Positions 1 through 12,400 of a DNA stretch of 64,000 nucleotides are shown piece after piece. The DNA comes from Enoplolaimus lenunculus. Its lineage: Eukaryota; Nematoda; Enoplea; Enoplida; Thoracostomopsidae. Positions within the stretch are counted from its first letter, which is position 1; each line of letters begins with the position of its first letter. The notes beneath the pieces are model-generated. The model was given only the letters and a program-made list of their open reading frames with translations, had not been told where the DNA came from and did not search any database. Made by a program: the position numbers and the translations under genes. The stretch is from positions 1 to 64,000 of the forward strand of contig JASANG010000038.1 in assembly GCA_030248215.1 (NCBI GenBank). The letters are read 5' to 3'.

Positions 1-912
1 AACCGACTGTTGGGGTGAAACCAACCGTTGGGGCAAAACCAACCGTTGGGGCAAAACCAACCGTTGGGGCAAAACCAACCGTTGGAGTGAAACCAACCGT
101 TGGGGTGAAACCAACCGTTGGGGTGAAACCAACCGTTTGGGTGAAACCGACTGTTGGGGTGAAAACAACCGTTGGGGTGAAACCGACTGTTGGGGTGAAA
201 CCAACCGTTGGGGTGAAACCAACCGTTGGGGTGAAACCAACCGTTGGGGTGGAACCGACTGTTGGGGTGAAACCAACCGTTGGGGTAAAACCAACCGTTG
301 GGGTGGAACCGACTGTTGGGGTGAAACCAACCGTTGGGGCAAAACCAACCGTTGGGGCAAAACCAACCGTTGGGGCAAAACCAACCGTTGGGATGAAACC
401 AACCGTTGGGGTGAAACCGACTGTTGGGGTGAAACCAACCGTTGGGGTGAAACCAACCGTTGGGGTGGAACCGACTGTTGGGGTGAAACCAACCGTTGGG
501 GCAAAACCAACCGTTGGGGCAAAACCAACCGTTGGGGCAAAACCAACCGTTGGGGTGAAACCAACCGTTGGGGTGAAATCAACCGTTGGGGTGAAACCAA
601 CCGTTGGGGTGAAACCAACCGTTGGGGAGTAACCGACTGTTGGGGTGAAACCAACCGTTGGGGCAAAACCAACCGTTGGGGTGAAACCAACCGTTGGGGT
701 GGAACCGACTGTTGGGGTGAAACCAACCGTTGGGGTAAAACCAACCGTTGGGGTGGAACCGACTGTTGGGGTGAAACCAACCGTTGGGGCAAAACCAACC
801 GTTGGGGCAAAACCAACCGTTGGGGCAAAACCAACCGTTGGGATGAAACCAACCGTTGGGGTGAAACCGACCGTTGGGGTGAAACCAACCGTTGGGGTGA
901 AACCAACCGAAA
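1..912. repeat. 18-bp minisatellite, about 50 copies
   Basis: Tandem array of CCAACCGTTGGGGTGAAA with variants (ACCGACTG, GGCAAAA, GGTGGAA). It is cut by the left window edge and stops abruptly near 912. Because 18 is divisible by 3, reading frames stay open and encode KPTVGV or ETNRWG repeats. I treat these as by-products, since there is no splice signal, start context or non-repeat domain. Variant units recur in the same order (about 240-420 and 690-870), which indicates block duplication of several units. Confidence 0.95.
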
Positions 913-1868
913 GCTCTATAAAGTGGTGAAAGTTATAATCGTAAAATTACATAGCTAACGTGTAAAAAGTGTTGAACCAAAATGAAAAATTTCGTGCACT
1001 TTCTGTAAGGAGTTTTTTGACCGTAACTATTGAAGACCACACTGGTTTGCGAAATCCTTTGGCACAAATATTCCCTACGTACCTGGATACCAGTGTACAA
1101 AATTTAAACGATACAGGTCTGATATTACTTGAGCACCAACATGCGAACTAAACTGAAAATACGCGCTTGAGATGCGCGAATCATATATATGAACACTATC
1201 GTGTTCATATGATTAATGTGTATATATATATATACATAGTGTACCTACGCATACTTTAATATTTTGCTTCGTGAATATGGAAAAGAGGACAATGCTAGCG
1301 TGCGAATTAACTGACGAAAATTACTGATAACCATATGGTTGGCACTTATTTTTTAGAAAAACATTTTTTCTATTAATCTTTCTCGTTACTGAGCCAAATT
1401 CGACTCCGCCAGAGTCAACTTTTCGACTCACTGTATCGCATGTTGAACTCTGGCAAAGTCGAATTTGACTCAGTTTATGTAGAGTTCCTGTAGAGCCTAT
1501 TTCGGAGAGAGTCAATTTGATTCACCATTTTTTGTAGCGTAGCCCCATAGAGCGGTTTGAAAACAAAAACTTTTGTAGTTTATTTAAGCCTAAAGCCACA
1601 TTTTATAACAACGTCTAGAGATTTAGCCTTAATATTCTAAGTCTGATGTTTTTGTTTCAGAACCAATAAATCGTCATTATTTTAAAATTATTAAGTTACT
1701 GCGATTGGGTTGAAATACGGTAGCGTCTATTTACATCTGCATAGCAACGCATACAAATATTACTTTGAAAGGTGTAACTATAAGCGTATTCCTGTGCCAG
1801 AGCCTAAAATTAGTCTTTACTCTCGCCCGAAAAATAAACATAACTAAGTCTATTTCTTAGTTTAAGCC
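913..1868. other. Intergenic, one small inverted repeat
   Basis: No gene seen. An imperfect hairpin at 1388-1474 has arms of about 28 bases (ACTGAGCCAAATTCGACTC and its complement) around a loop of about 30 bases. A short AT/TA tract with GAACACTATCGTGTTC lies near 1190-1240. Confidence 0.5.
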
Positions 1869-2077
1869 GGCATATGTAATGATCAGGGTCGGAGCGTTTT
1901 TCTGGTGGGTCTAGAATAAAGTAAGCTTAAGCTTTAGACTAATTTTATGCATGGCTTAGGCTTAGGCTTAGGCTTAGGAATATGCTCATTCTTACGCTTA
2001 GGCTTAAACTTAGGTTTTAGGCGTAGGCTTACGAATATGGTTATAATACTGTCCCACTCATGTTCTTTACATTGTCC
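1869..2077 (+). mobile_element. TTAGGC-array MITE, family B
   Basis: Degenerate GGCATATGTAATGATCAGG end, then AAGTAAGCTTAAGCTTTAGAC, hexamer blocks separated by AATATGCTCATTCTTACG, and a right end ACTGTCCC...TTTACATTG. The layout matches cleaner B copies at 19649 and 41269. No target-site duplication is recognisable. Remnants of further copies lie at about 2090-2135 and 2535-2636. Confidence 0.7.
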
Positions 2078-2790
2078 GCCTAAGTCTAAACAAAAATAAG
2101 TCTAAAGCTTAAACTCACTCTATCAATACATTCCCGTGGAAAAATGGTATGCACTTCAAAGTGAAATCGGCCGCCGTGTTTACTTTTATGCAACCAATTA
2201 CCAACGAGTACTTGGCATATTTGAGAAAGTCGGCGTTTATGTTAGCGTTAAAAAGCGTTGCACTGTTGAGGTGCTTACGAAATTAGACGTAAAGTGGACA
2301 ATTGTGACGAAGCAAATAGTTTAGCAAAATGTTAACTAAATTTGGGTATTTCACTATTTCAGGCTGTATCTCTAATATAACATATCTATGACAATATGAA
2401 GCGCCAATGTGATGGTCGTAACAGTAGTACAGTGCAAGCCTACGCCTACGCCTCAAACTAGGCCAAAACATTAGCTTACTCTATTTATATAATGGCTTTG
2501 AAAACGAAACAGACACCAGTTTCAAAGCCCAATCTGTCTCAGGCTAAGGAAAATATTTAGTCTAAACCTTAAGCTTACTCTATTAAAGTCGCGCAGAAAA
2601 ACGTTGCGCCCCTGTTCATGACGTGGGCGATGTGAAGTATGCCAGAAAATTCTTACAAATCAAACTTTTAAATGAAAATCTCAAAAAACATCGGTTCTGT
2701 ATCGGATGCGAAGTCCGGCGGGAGCAGGTGGGAACAGCAGGGAGTTTGGTGACAATGGAATTTACACCATTTCTACGACACAATTCGATC

Positions 2791-2982
2791 TGTCCATGTA
2801 TAGAACAGGGCCAGAACAATAAGCATATTCCTATGCCTAAGCGTAAGCCTAAGCCTAAGCGTATGGATGAGCCTATTTCTAAGCCTAAGCCTAAGCGTAA
2901 GCAAAAAAATTAGCCTAAAGCTTAAACTAACTCTATTATAGATCCTCCGGAAAACTATCCGGTCGTGTTCTATACATGGGCC
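2791..2982 (-). mobile_element. TTAGGC-array MITE, family A
   Basis: TIRs (T)GTCCATGTATAGAACAGGG and its complement ending CTATACATGGGCC. The internal array reads TAAGCC on the plus strand. Flanks ATTCGATC and ATTCGATA form an 8-bp target-site duplication with one mismatch. Confidence 0.85.
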
Positions 2983-3291
2983 ATTCGATAAACAATTTTC
3001 AAGCGTATTTTAGCATTCTAGTACGAATATTGATTCTAAATTGACAAACTACACTAAATGGCTGTAACAAATTGATTCTATAAAACAAAATTAAAAACCT
3101 TCATAAACGTCAAACCTTAACAAAAAGAAGCAAGAATTTGAGACTAATTTTCAATGCTTAACAAGTTAAGCTTTAGTTACTCAAATACAAAAAAGTTAGT
3201 TTTTTTCACACGTTACCTACCAATTTTGTAATTTGGAGGCTTGTAGAACCTTAACACGCTACTGTAGCTCTATAGACGGTTAGCTGGTCTC

Positions 3292-3512
3292 GGCCCATGC
3301 AAAGATTAGGGGCGAAACGTTTTTCTGTTGGACTGTAATAGAGTAAGCTTAAGCTTTAAACTAATTTGATTGCTTGGCTTAATCTTACGTTTATGAATGT
3401 GCTCATTCTTATGCTTAGGCTTAGGCTTAGGTTTAGGTTTAGGAATATGCTCATTCGTACGCTTAGGCCTAGGCTTAGGCTTAGATTAGGCTTAGGAACA
3501 CGTTCATTCTGT
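3292..3512 (+). mobile_element. TTAGGC-array MITE, family B, right end lost
   Basis: Clear left TIR GGCCCATGCAAAGATTAGGG and subterminal AAGCTTAAGCTTTA, then three hexamer blocks. The right TIR is not recognisable. Confidence 0.75.
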
Positions 3513-4320
3513 ATGGGCTCTATTTACTGCTAATAATGTTGAAGTTTCATTTCGTTTACAATTTCCATTTCAATTAACCTAATAAACTAAACCGAAACCA
3601 GGTATTAGCCAAACACAAGGACAGACGAAAACAGACCGTTTAAGTGGACGTAAAATTTATTGAGTTCCTGTAACCACACATCCGGTGTTGAAATGGAACG
3701 ACTTGAAACCGTAATGGCTTCAATTTGTTACGTTTAACCTGTGTGGGTTGATAAAATTTCAGGAACTAAATCTGTTGTACCCGCAACGGGCGCTCCAATC
3801 ACTTATAAATTTACGGGCACTGTTTTGGTGACACAGTGCAATATTACCGTAGCCGGAGGCCGCTTTTCTGCCGGAGCCGGAGCCGGAAGCAGCCCTCCGG
3901 TTGTACCCTGATATTTAGAAAGCCTCGACAGCGAAGCGAGCGAGAAGCTAAACGCAATTTTAGTACAGGGTTAGCGCAAAAATTCTCGTTTAATAATTGG
4001 TGGGGTTTTTAATTGATTGTAGGGTATGAGGCCTGGGTGCCCCCTTGGATAATCCGGTGGGTATGTGTGATAAAGTGTTTAGCCGAGCGTAAATAATTAA
4101 CATTCCGTCACTGTTGTAGTGTCAAAGTATACTACGCTTTTAGATTAATCATTAAGCTTAGAATAAATCAAACTCTAGACAAATTATGTGTACTACTTTT
4201 AGAATTAATTGCAGAAAATTTAAAGCCAATATGAAATTTTGAAATTGAACGCAAAATGTACAATAAATTGTATCGTAAAAGCATTTAAGTATTCATATTA
4301 ATCTTATGTCTCAAATACAC
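3513..4320. other. Intergenic, short CCGGAG-rich repeat of family U
   Basis: Mostly featureless. About 3831-3911 is a small family U copy: GTGCAATATTACCG at one end, GCCGGAGCCGGAGCC inside and CCGGTTGTACCCTG at the other end, like the larger copy at 15178-15634. Confidence 0.45.
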
Positions 4321-4782
4321 GGCCCATGTGTCTAACAGGACCGGAACAGTAGTACAGGCATATTCCTAAACCTATCAGAAAAACCTATACCTAAGCGTAA
4401 GGATGAACGCCCAATGTAAAAAAACACGGCCGGTACAGTAGTATAAGCATATTCCTAAGCCTAAGCCTAAACCTAAACCTAAAAGTAAGAATGAGCAGAT
4501 TTCTAAGCCTAAGCCTAAACCAAAACGTAAGAATGAGTATATTCCTAACCTGGGTCTAAACCAAAGCCTAAGCAAAGCAAAAATTTAGTCTAAAGCTCAA
4601 CCTTACTCTATTCTAGTCCCTCAGAAAACTCTCCTCCCCTCACCTTTACACGGGCCGGATGAGCCTAAGCCTAAGCCTAAGCCTAAGCCTAAGCCTAAGC
4701 AAAAAGTTAGTGTAAAGCTGAAACAGACTCTATTACAGCCACGCAGGAAACCGATCCGGCCCTGTTCTATGCATGAGTCAAA
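4321..4782 (-). mobile_element. Compound of family A TTAGGC MITEs
   Basis: At least two A-type left ends (about 4321 and 4425) and two right halves (near 4660 and 4770) are interleaved with four TAAGCC arrays. This looks like nested or recombined copies; I cannot assign borders with certainty. Confidence 0.65.
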
Positions 4783-5020
4783 TGGTCAAACACGTTTGAT
4801 ATTGAATGGTCGTGCGCATTTTTGCCGATTTGCCTGTTCTGGTTTGAGTAAAAAAATATGGGTTTAAAAAATTATAAGAATTTTGAAAATTAAATCTCTT
4901 TTTGAAAGATTAGGTTATACTTATTCTAAAGTGTAATCCTGTATAATCCTATATACTGAATTAATCAAGAATAATCGTGAACCTGAAAAACCCCGTAAAT
5001 TCAAACATACGACAGAAATT

Positions 5021-5294
5021 TTAACCCTTTCTCACATGAATATTTTCAATTTCAAATGAGACCTAATTTCAAGGTAAGATTCGAACCCCTGTCTCACGGG
5101 TGGGAGGCGTTTACGATGACCACTGAGCTATAGGAGCTTGACGCTCGAGCTGAGGGAGCTCTCACGTCTTGTGGAGATTTTGCTTTGCGCATATATGCTA
5201 TAATTCTTAAACACTACTCACAGTGTCAATATTGCTCGTATATTATTGTATTTAGTTGCTCATAGTACACTCTATGCGTGAAAGGGTGAAGTAA
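5021..5294 (-). mobile_element. TIR element with a tRNA-Gly(CCC)-like core, copy 1
   Basis: One end is TTAACCCTTTCTCACATGAA and the other a degenerate complement (GCGTGAAAGGGTGAA). Inside, on the minus strand, there is a tRNA-like stretch (about 5070-5137): A-box-like TAGCTCAGTGG, a CTCCCAC loop fitting anticodon CCC, and B box GGGGTTCGAATC. The acceptor stem does not pair well, so it is not called as a functional tRNA. A second copy in the opposite orientation lies at 16308-16575, and a short fragment (CTCTCACGTCTTTATGGA) at about 29313. Confidence 0.7.
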
Positions 5295-5379
5295 AAATAT
5301 TAACTGAAATCTTTGTATAAACGTTAAAAATAATCAAACGGTAGGAACGGCAAAATGGTATACGACTAAAGCGTCATAG

Positions 5380-5605
5380 GCCCGTATTGTCAAATGTGTA
5401 TAGCAGCTATCACCAGTCGGGATTAGGTCTCGTATCTCTTAAGCCAGTCAATGCTTAGGCTTAATATTCAGCACATTTCTCGTATATAATCTGATGTACG
5501 ACTGTACGAATTTTGAGTTGAACAACTGCAATAGTTACTGATTTTGAAAACCTATTTTTAACTGATGATAGTTGCTATACACATTTGAGTTTATGGGCTC
5601 TAGAG
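5380..5605. mobile_element. Family Q MITE
   Basis: Inverted ends TCAAATGTGTATAGCAGCTA followed by TCACCAGT on the left; TGATAGTTGCTATACACATT on the right. Related copies or fragments lie at about 16120-16305, 22010-22062 and 27236-27455. No coding capacity. Confidence 0.65.
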
Positions 5606-5724
5606 TAAACTAGCATGCTGTGAAGCTTCATAAACTATGTAAAAATCAGAGCCTTACCATTTTTCCGCGAAATAGCAATAGTCGAAGTAATCGTACAAAT
5701 TTTTTGCTACCTTTTAGACCTAGG

Positions 5725-5805
5725 CAATAGGTATAGGTTTGTTTTTACGATTAGGCTTAGGCTTAGGCATAGGCTTAGTCTAAGCTTAAGACTAGGCTTA
5801 TACAT
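5725..5805 (+). repeat. Isolated TTAGGC-like array
   Basis: Degenerate GCTTAGGCTTAGGCATAGG run without recognisable element ends, probably a decayed member of the A/B/C group. Confidence 0.55.
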
Positions 5806-6088
5806 CTGTTACGACCCATACATTGGCCACCATCATCAACATATACACTGAATACAGCTGTTGGAAACTAAATATGACGGGCGTACGAACTAGATACATT
5901 TCATTTCGGCAGCATTTTAGCTTTGTTGTGAGTTAAATGGATCGTTGACAGTGGAATTCGGACAGTCGACGATGGATCTCCAAACTGATCAACTACAACT
6001 ATTGCAGGTTTGAAAATTTGCATACATGTAAAGAGCCAACAGAATGTGAGTTTGCTAAATTTTACAGCTCGCGCACTTAGTTGGTTCG

Positions 6089-6387
6089 GGCCAATGCAAA
6101 GAACAGGGACGGAACAGTATTATAAGCATATTGCTAAGCCTAAGCTTAAGCCTAAGCATAAGGCAAGTACGAATTTTTTAAAAAGTTCTGTCGCATTTTG
6201 AGCTCTCGAGTAAACATTTGTTCCTTGTACCAGCAAAATGTATTAATTTTTTAAAAACGCTTAGGCTTAGGTTTAGGCGTAGGCATACAAATATGCTCAT
6301 TCTTACGCTTAGGCTTAGGCTTAGGCTTAGGCTTCGGCTTAGGAATATCCTTATAATACTGTTCCGCCTCTGTTGTTTAGCGTGGCC
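6089..6387. mobile_element. Family B TTAGGC MITE halves in opposite orientation
   Basis: A left TIR (GGCCAATGCAAAGAACAGGG) leads into a TAAGCC array that stops near 6163. A second array, reading TTAGGC, begins near 6258 and runs to a B-type end at TGTTTAGCGTGGCC. Whether this is one rearranged element or two broken ones cannot be decided. Confidence 0.6.
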
Positions 6388-6607
6388 AAAACTTTTATTG
6401 ATTAAGTAGAAAATTTATCCTCTTGATTATTACATTTTTGCCTTGCCGCGAGCGAATTGTGTTCAGTTTGAAAAAATTCAACATTTTCACTGCTACATTC
6501 CTAAGTCTAATTGTTTTCAAACAGAAACCTGTCGATGCGGTTAAACAATAGAGCGTAGAAACGCCAAGCCTGTGGCCAGTTCAGTTTGCTACGTGAGCTG
6601 AACATTT

Positions 6608-6722
6608 TCATGAAGACCGCACAAGGTGTTTTTGTTGACTTACAAACAAGGTTGAAACTTGTCTCGGGTGGCCATAATTTTTTCAGGGAGGGCTGAACGC
6701 CCTGCCCCCCCTTGACCACGGA
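6608..6722 (+). mobile_element. Family M MITE fragment
   Basis: Matches the internal part and right side of family M (AACAAGGTTGAAACTTG, CCCCCCTTGACCACGG). Better copies are at 44668, 49279, 56142 and 57135. Confidence 0.5.
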
Positions 6723-6963
6723 CCAGGAAAACGTTCGTATGTATCTATTGGCGCACAGGTCAATTATTTTTAGTGTCAATTGGGTTCTGCTGTGAGGTGG
6801 GTTGTGGGTCGTTTTTTGCGAACTTCAAATTAATTGTCGCTTTTATTCCGCAGGAACTTGGAAACAAAAGTACCGGTTACAGGCAGCTGTAGGGCGGCGT
6901 AGCTGTGAGATTTTAAGCTGGGTGTTTTATGTGTGGCCGAACTTGATTTTTTAAACACATGCG

Positions 6964-7156
6964 GGCCCATGTATACAACGGGGCCGGATCGTTTTCCGGA
7001 GGTGCTATAATAGAGTCGGTTTAAGCTTTAGACTAATTTTTTTGCTTAGGCATAGGCTTAGGAATAGGCTCATCCATACGCTTAGGTTTAGGCTTAGGCT
7101 TAGGCTTAGGAATATGCTTACACTATACTGTTCCGGCCCTGTTCTATACATGGGCC
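6964..7156 (+). mobile_element. TTAGGC-array MITE, family A
   Basis: Both TIRs are near perfect (GGCCCATGTATACAACGGGG and complement of GGCCCATGTATAGAACAGGG). The subterminal segment has CTATAATAGAGTCGG and TTAAGCTTTAGAC, then two TTAGGC blocks. The 8-bp flanks are CACATGCG and CAAATGCG. Confidence 0.88.
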
Positions 7157-7406
7157 CAAATGCGCATACGTTTGTGCACTAATGAAGAGATACAAACAGT
7201 GACTGAATTTCTGAAACCTTACTTAAGTACGCGTTCAGTCGTTAAAATGTAGGCTAAACAATTACTTAAATTATTAATCGTTTCTAAAAGCGTCCTGGTT
7301 AAAGTGAAATATTAAAGTCATGGACCAAATTTGATGTGTTACAGATTAAAATGTACATTTATGATGCATGCTTAATAGATACAGCAAAACTATGGTTTCC
7401 TTGTTT

Positions 7407-7682
7407 GTCCCATGTTACTTTAAGGGCGTCCAGGTTTCTGGTGGGTCTATAAAAGAGCACGTTTAGATTATAGATTACATTTTTTTGCTTAGGCTTAGGT
7501 TTAGGTTTAAGAACGCATTATTGCAATGATTAGGCTTAGGCTTTGGCTTAGGAAGGAACACATTTTTGCAACGGTTAGGCTTAGACTTCGGCTTAGGAAC
7601 ACATTCTTGCAACGCTTAGGCTTAGGCTCAGGCTTAAGAATACGCTTAATCTACTGTTACGCCCCTTAAAGCAACATTGGCC
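7407..7682 (+). mobile_element. TTAGGC-array MITE, family C
   Basis: Left end GTCCCATGTTACTTTAAGGG, then GGTGGGTCTATAAAAGAG, four hexamer blocks separated by TTTTGCAACG-type spacers, and right end CGCCCCTTAAAGCAACATTGG. It is flanked by a perfect 8-bp duplication, CCTTGTTT. Confidence 0.9.
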
Positions 7683-7855
7683 CCTTGTTTCATGACACTT
7701 TCTCCAGAGTTCTGCGTTTTTATCAAACGCCTCGCTGAATGATTTTCATACAGTTTTTGATGCAAAATAAAGGGTATCAACTGTGTTAAGGTGCTTACAT
7801 ATTAAGTGTCAGGGAAATTTTAAAGTCTCAAAATGTGTTCAATCATTTAAACCTC

Positions 7856-8074
7856 GGCCAATGTTACCTTAAGCGGCGTCCAGGTTTCTGGTGGGTCTAT
7901 AAAAAAGTGGGTATAGATTCTAGATTACATTTTTTGCTTAAGCTTAGGCTTAAGAACACACTTTTACACTGCTTAGGCTTAGGCTTAAGAACACACTTTT
8001 ACACTGCTTAGGTTTAGGCTTAGGCTTAGGAATACGCTTATTCTACTGATTCGACCCTAAAAGTAATATTGGCC
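7856..8074 (+). mobile_element. TTAGGC-array MITE, family C
   Basis: Left TIR GGCCAATGTTACCTTAAG, TCTATAAAAAAGTGGG, arrays split by AACACACTTTTACACTGC, right end TAAAAGTAATATTGGCCC. No clear target-site duplication. Confidence 0.82.
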
Positions 8075-8283
8075 CAAACTTAAAACCGTCTGTTACAGTA
8101 CCGTACTTTACGTTTTTTCAAATTGCTAAACCTTGAATATCAAACGGTATATCCTGATAAAATCGAGACAAAAAGCAACTACTGACAGGCTTTTTACTTT
8201 TGGGGAATATACGTATCAAAGTCAAACGGAATGCTCATCAATGGAAATTCAATTGCGTTGCAAAAAATATGATTTGAGCAACT

Positions 8284-8335
8284 ACAGTACTGACCCGAAT
8301 AAGTGAGGGACTGATATTTATTTGACCTTTCCAGT
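8284..8335 (+). mobile_element. Family J MITE left-end fragment
   Basis: ACTGACCCGAATAAGTGAGG followed by CTGATATTTATTTGACC matches the left end of family J (full copy 22100-22493). Confidence 0.5.
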
Positions 8336-8630
8336 ACATTAAAGAATAAATTTTCTGATTTTAATATATGTAAACTAGTTACTCCGTTTTATATTCTGAA
8401 GAAGAATGAATATAAATAATAGAATTTCAAGAATATATTCCGGGTTGCGCTCGGCTTCTCCAACCTAATTTTACGTTTTGGACGCATCATAGGTTATAAA
8501 ATCAAGAAATTTCGTTTAGCTTAAACTCCCCTCCCTGATCAGAAGTGGACTTCCTGGGCGAATCCTTTTTTTCTAAGCCTCATATTATTGAAAAATCAGC
8601 ATTTCCATTCTTATAATTTAGACATTTTTG

Positions 8631-9060
8631 TGTTATATTTCAAACATTTTTTCTTAATCGTTTATAAACCAAAGTCTTAAATTTCAGACTTTTTAGTCTG
8701 AAAGATTTTAGGGCCATGTTTTTGAAAATTTTCGGAAATAAAAGTCTATCAAGATTCACAACATACGTCTGAAGTCTGTGTTCATAATTGTCTTAAATTT
8801 CAGCTATTATTTCAGAAATATCAGACATATTGTTTTGTAGACATTTTTGTCTTATATTTCAGATATATTTTTCTTAATCGTTTATAAACCAAAGTTTTCA
8901 ATTTCAGACTTTTTAGCCTGAAAAATATCAGAGCCATATCTCTGAAAATTTTCATAAATAAAAGCCTATCAAAATTCAAGACATTACGTCTGAAGTCTGC
9001 ATTGATTCATTATTGTCTTAAATTTCAGCTATTATTTCTGAACTATCAGACAAATTGTTT
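8631..9060. repeat. Two-copy tandem duplication, about 209-220 bp each
   Basis: GACATTTTTGTGTTATATTT at 8631 recurs as GACATTTTTGTCTTATATTT at 8840, and similarity continues through GTTTATAAACCAAAG and ACGTCTGAAGTCTG. The sequence is AT-rich with no coding potential. The units differ at many positions, so the duplication is not recent. Confidence 0.75.
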
Positions 9061-9191
9061 TGCGTGTCGCTTTAGAGTAGCTGAATGATGACGTTCAAAG
9101 TTCCGCACAGGATTCGGTTTGTACTACTACTCTACCAATTTTGATATCTGCAATTGCAGAAGTTAGTCAGTTTGACAAACTAACACTAACT

Positions 9192-9398
9192 GGCCCATGT
9201 AAAGATCAGGGGCGGAACGGTTTTCTGTGGGACTGCAATAGAGTAAGCTTAAGCTTTAGACTAATTTTTTGCTTGGCTTTGGCTTAGGCTTAGGCTTAGA
9301 CTTTGGAATATGCTGATTCTACATTTAGGCTGACGCTTAGGCTTAGGCTTAGGAATATGCTTATAATACTGTTCCGCCCCTGTTTTTTTTACATTGTC
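9192..9398 (+). mobile_element. TTAGGC-array MITE, family B, just 3' of GCNT
   Basis: Left TIR GGCCCATGTAAAGATCAGG, AAGCTTAAGCTTTAGAC, two hexamer blocks, right end decayed (TTTTTACATTGTC). It lies about 80 bp past the GCNT stop codon, so it may be transcribed in the 3' UTR. Confidence 0.8.
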
Positions 9399-9481
9399 TC
9401 AATACCTGATGCCAGGTGATATATACACTTTAGAAATATGGACCAATCATCAAAGCTGTCAAATTCTAAACCTTGAACCGT

Positions 9482-12400
9482 TTACGGCCATGGTTTGGCA
9501 GCAAGACGCCTGCGTTCATTCAAATACCACGATTCCATACAAGTAAATGCAGCTGATTCGAAATCTGTATGCAGTTTGTTTACAAATAAATGTGGCAAGT
9601 TGACTAGACGTGGAATGTCTTCGACACCAAACACACAAACATCGTGAATAAATTTACCTCGACATTCCTTTGACGGCGACCAGACTGTATAACGTGACAG
9701 TGGGTTGTTGCTGGTTCTGGCTGAAAAACAACTTTAGTACATGTCAAAGGGCCGTAGCCGTAGAAAGCGCTAGGAGCCTAAGCCTAAGCCTAAGCCTAAG
9801 CAAAAAAAATTAGTCTAAATTTAAAAACGATCCGGCCCTGTTCTATACATGGGCCGTACACTGTATATTCCAGTGAGTTCATTTTAACTCAAAATGAGTT
9901 GAATCACTCAGTCGGAGTTCGGACTATCAGAATTCTGAATATTGCGTTGATTCAATTCATTCTGATTAATTATCAACTCACCCAGAGTCAACTGAACTCA
10001 GAGTGAGCATCAACTCAACTCAGAGTGAGTTAAAGTTTACTGTGATTAAATCAGAAAGAACTATCTTTCAGTCAGAGTTGATTAATTAACTCATTGAAAT
10101 TTACAGTGTATATCACCAAAAGGACAAATGTGGGATATCATTCTCTCCAGGAAGTATGGTTAAAATATTCAACGGAATACTTAAAACGTAACCGTAGCAG
10201 TCAATGAGAACAGCCGGAAGTCGACTTCCGGTTCCGGTAAATTTTGTTGGTGACTTTTGGTAACTCTGGAAGTCTATTTGACTTTAAAGTACATTTCAAA
10301 TCTCTGTTTGTCCAGGTTTCTTGAAAAACGAAGACAAAATTTAAATTATTACCAACATTTTAATCATGAAATATATTTGTCTTTGAAACTAACATAAATG
10401 CTAACTACGTAATCTTAATGCTAATACAGCTTAGCGGGGTTCTAGTTCTGGCAAACTTTGTCGCTTTCCGGTCACTCAATAGTCAAACCGGCAATTATAT
10501 TTTAAACTGGTTAAGCTATTTCACAAAGCCTTTTACCAGTAAAATAATTTTTTGTTTGACGGACCGGCGGAAACTTACGATCGAGTCGATTGAGAAGCAA
10601 AACGCAATTTTAGTACTAAATTTTAATACAACGAAATTTGGTTTTGAAACCTGTTCGCGGCTTAAGCTTAACCAGTTCCAAGAACAGCCAATGACATTTA
10701 TGCAAATGTAGTAAAAGTTTGGAAAATTTCGCTCAAGCGGCACAAACTTTAAAATTATAAAAACTAACCTGATAAACCGCCAGGTGCGTTCAGTTGCCGG
10801 TTCCCTAAAAGCGTTGCCCAAAAATGTTCGTCAGGAATATACGTATCTTTGAGCCAGTTTCGGAGCCGTCGGCTTGTAGGGTTCTTAAGAACCCATTCAG
10901 CGAACGGTCGACTGAGCAGTACGGCAAGATTTCCTCGAAATATCGTTAGACCTTCAGGAGGCGGCGCCTTTCGGTCTGATGTTCGAACGACGCTGTCGGG
11001 ATGTTTCCAGCGGTCGTAAACGGTTTTGTGGACGTAGTGATAACGCGAATCTTTGGTTTCAATCTAAAATGTCCGATAAACATGTAGGTGGATTGGGTTC
11101 AGTGGCGTATTCAAGAGAACGAATAGAGTGAACTTTTTCAGAAATTTATGACACACAAGAAAAACCAATTTTTAACCAGAGCCGAACTAACAATTCTTCT
11201 GGCCCTGGCGTAAAATTTTCTCCGGAAAAAATCCGTGACACGGTAGCTTATGAGAGGCACATCGAGTGTCACAGAAACTGCCACAAAGTACCAAAAAGGG
11301 CATATGCGGAGTTTTGATTAACTTCTGGCATGATCGCTTTTAAGAAGCACTGCTCGAGACAACACCCGAGCAGAATTACTCGTTATTCCGACTGTTTTTT
11401 CAAGGCTTAGGTTTTCGCCGACAGATTAAATAGCGGCTGATTTACCATGAACGCATTTGCAAGGAATTGCTAATGCCATCATGTGGAGTTAGTAACCTTA
11501 CCATTTCTGACTTTTATGGACTCTAATTACGGTTTACACACTCTGTCCGTTTACGGACTCTTATCAGGTATACGGACTCCTATTGATTGGGGACCCCTCC
11601 CCTCTCATTACCCCATCCCTCTCTTATTCGGGCCACTACAGTGTATATATATCATGCCTACTTACCTTCACTTCAGCTTCATTTGACCCGTTCAACGATT
11701 TCAAATATTGAACAATTTCGCGGTTTGTTTTCAACGGAAAATCCATTCCTAAAATAGAGAAAAATCATACAGAATACGCAAATAATACACAATACGCAGT
11801 GTTTTGCCTGGCGTCACAAGCTATTATTGCACGGTGGTAATACTAAAACTCTTCCGACCCAAAAGTTCGAGGGTCGAATCCTAGGTTGAATTTACATCTG
11901 AGACAAAATACAAAATGTTCATGCGAGAACGGGTTAATGTATACAAATTTATTGTGAAATATTTTCAACCAGTAAATTAATACCTGACAAATTAATGAAA
12001 TACTTCCACTGTTCGTTTTGTTTGACCAGATCAGCCATACAATTAAGCGTTCCAGCCAGAACACCGTATCCACCCCAAACAACTGGCACAGCGTGGCTAA
12101 CGACGAACAAATTAGGCAAACACGTCGTTAACAGTGTGACCTGGTTCAGTAAAGCTGCCGACTGCGGGTCAACATGAATACAGTAAACGTTTTGAGGTGC
12201 GTATATCAGTCTTAAAACGCGTTCTAATTGCCAAAAATTCCTATGAACCATAATACTATAAGCGATGGGAAAGTCGGCTTCATGCTTTGATGCTGGCATG
12301 ATTTGGTATTGCCGTTCAAATGTGAACCGTTCACAATGCGCAAGACGAGATAAGAAGGTAAAATTAATGCCACTGTCATGGATCCAACGTCCGCGGCATA

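Noticed and set aside
137-958. Two overlapping long frames (KPTVGV and ETNRWG repeats) as a repetitive protein
   Set aside because: They follow from an 18-bp tandem repeat without stops; no splice sites, start context or non-repeat domain.
5070-5137. Functional tRNA-Gly(CCC) gene
   Set aside because: The acceptor and T stems do not pair well, and a second copy shares the same flanks and TIRs, so it is part of a repeat.
5972-6007. Short first exon MDLQTDQLQLLQ followed by GTTTG
   Set aside because: Weak donor and no compatible downstream exon before the convergent GCNT gene.
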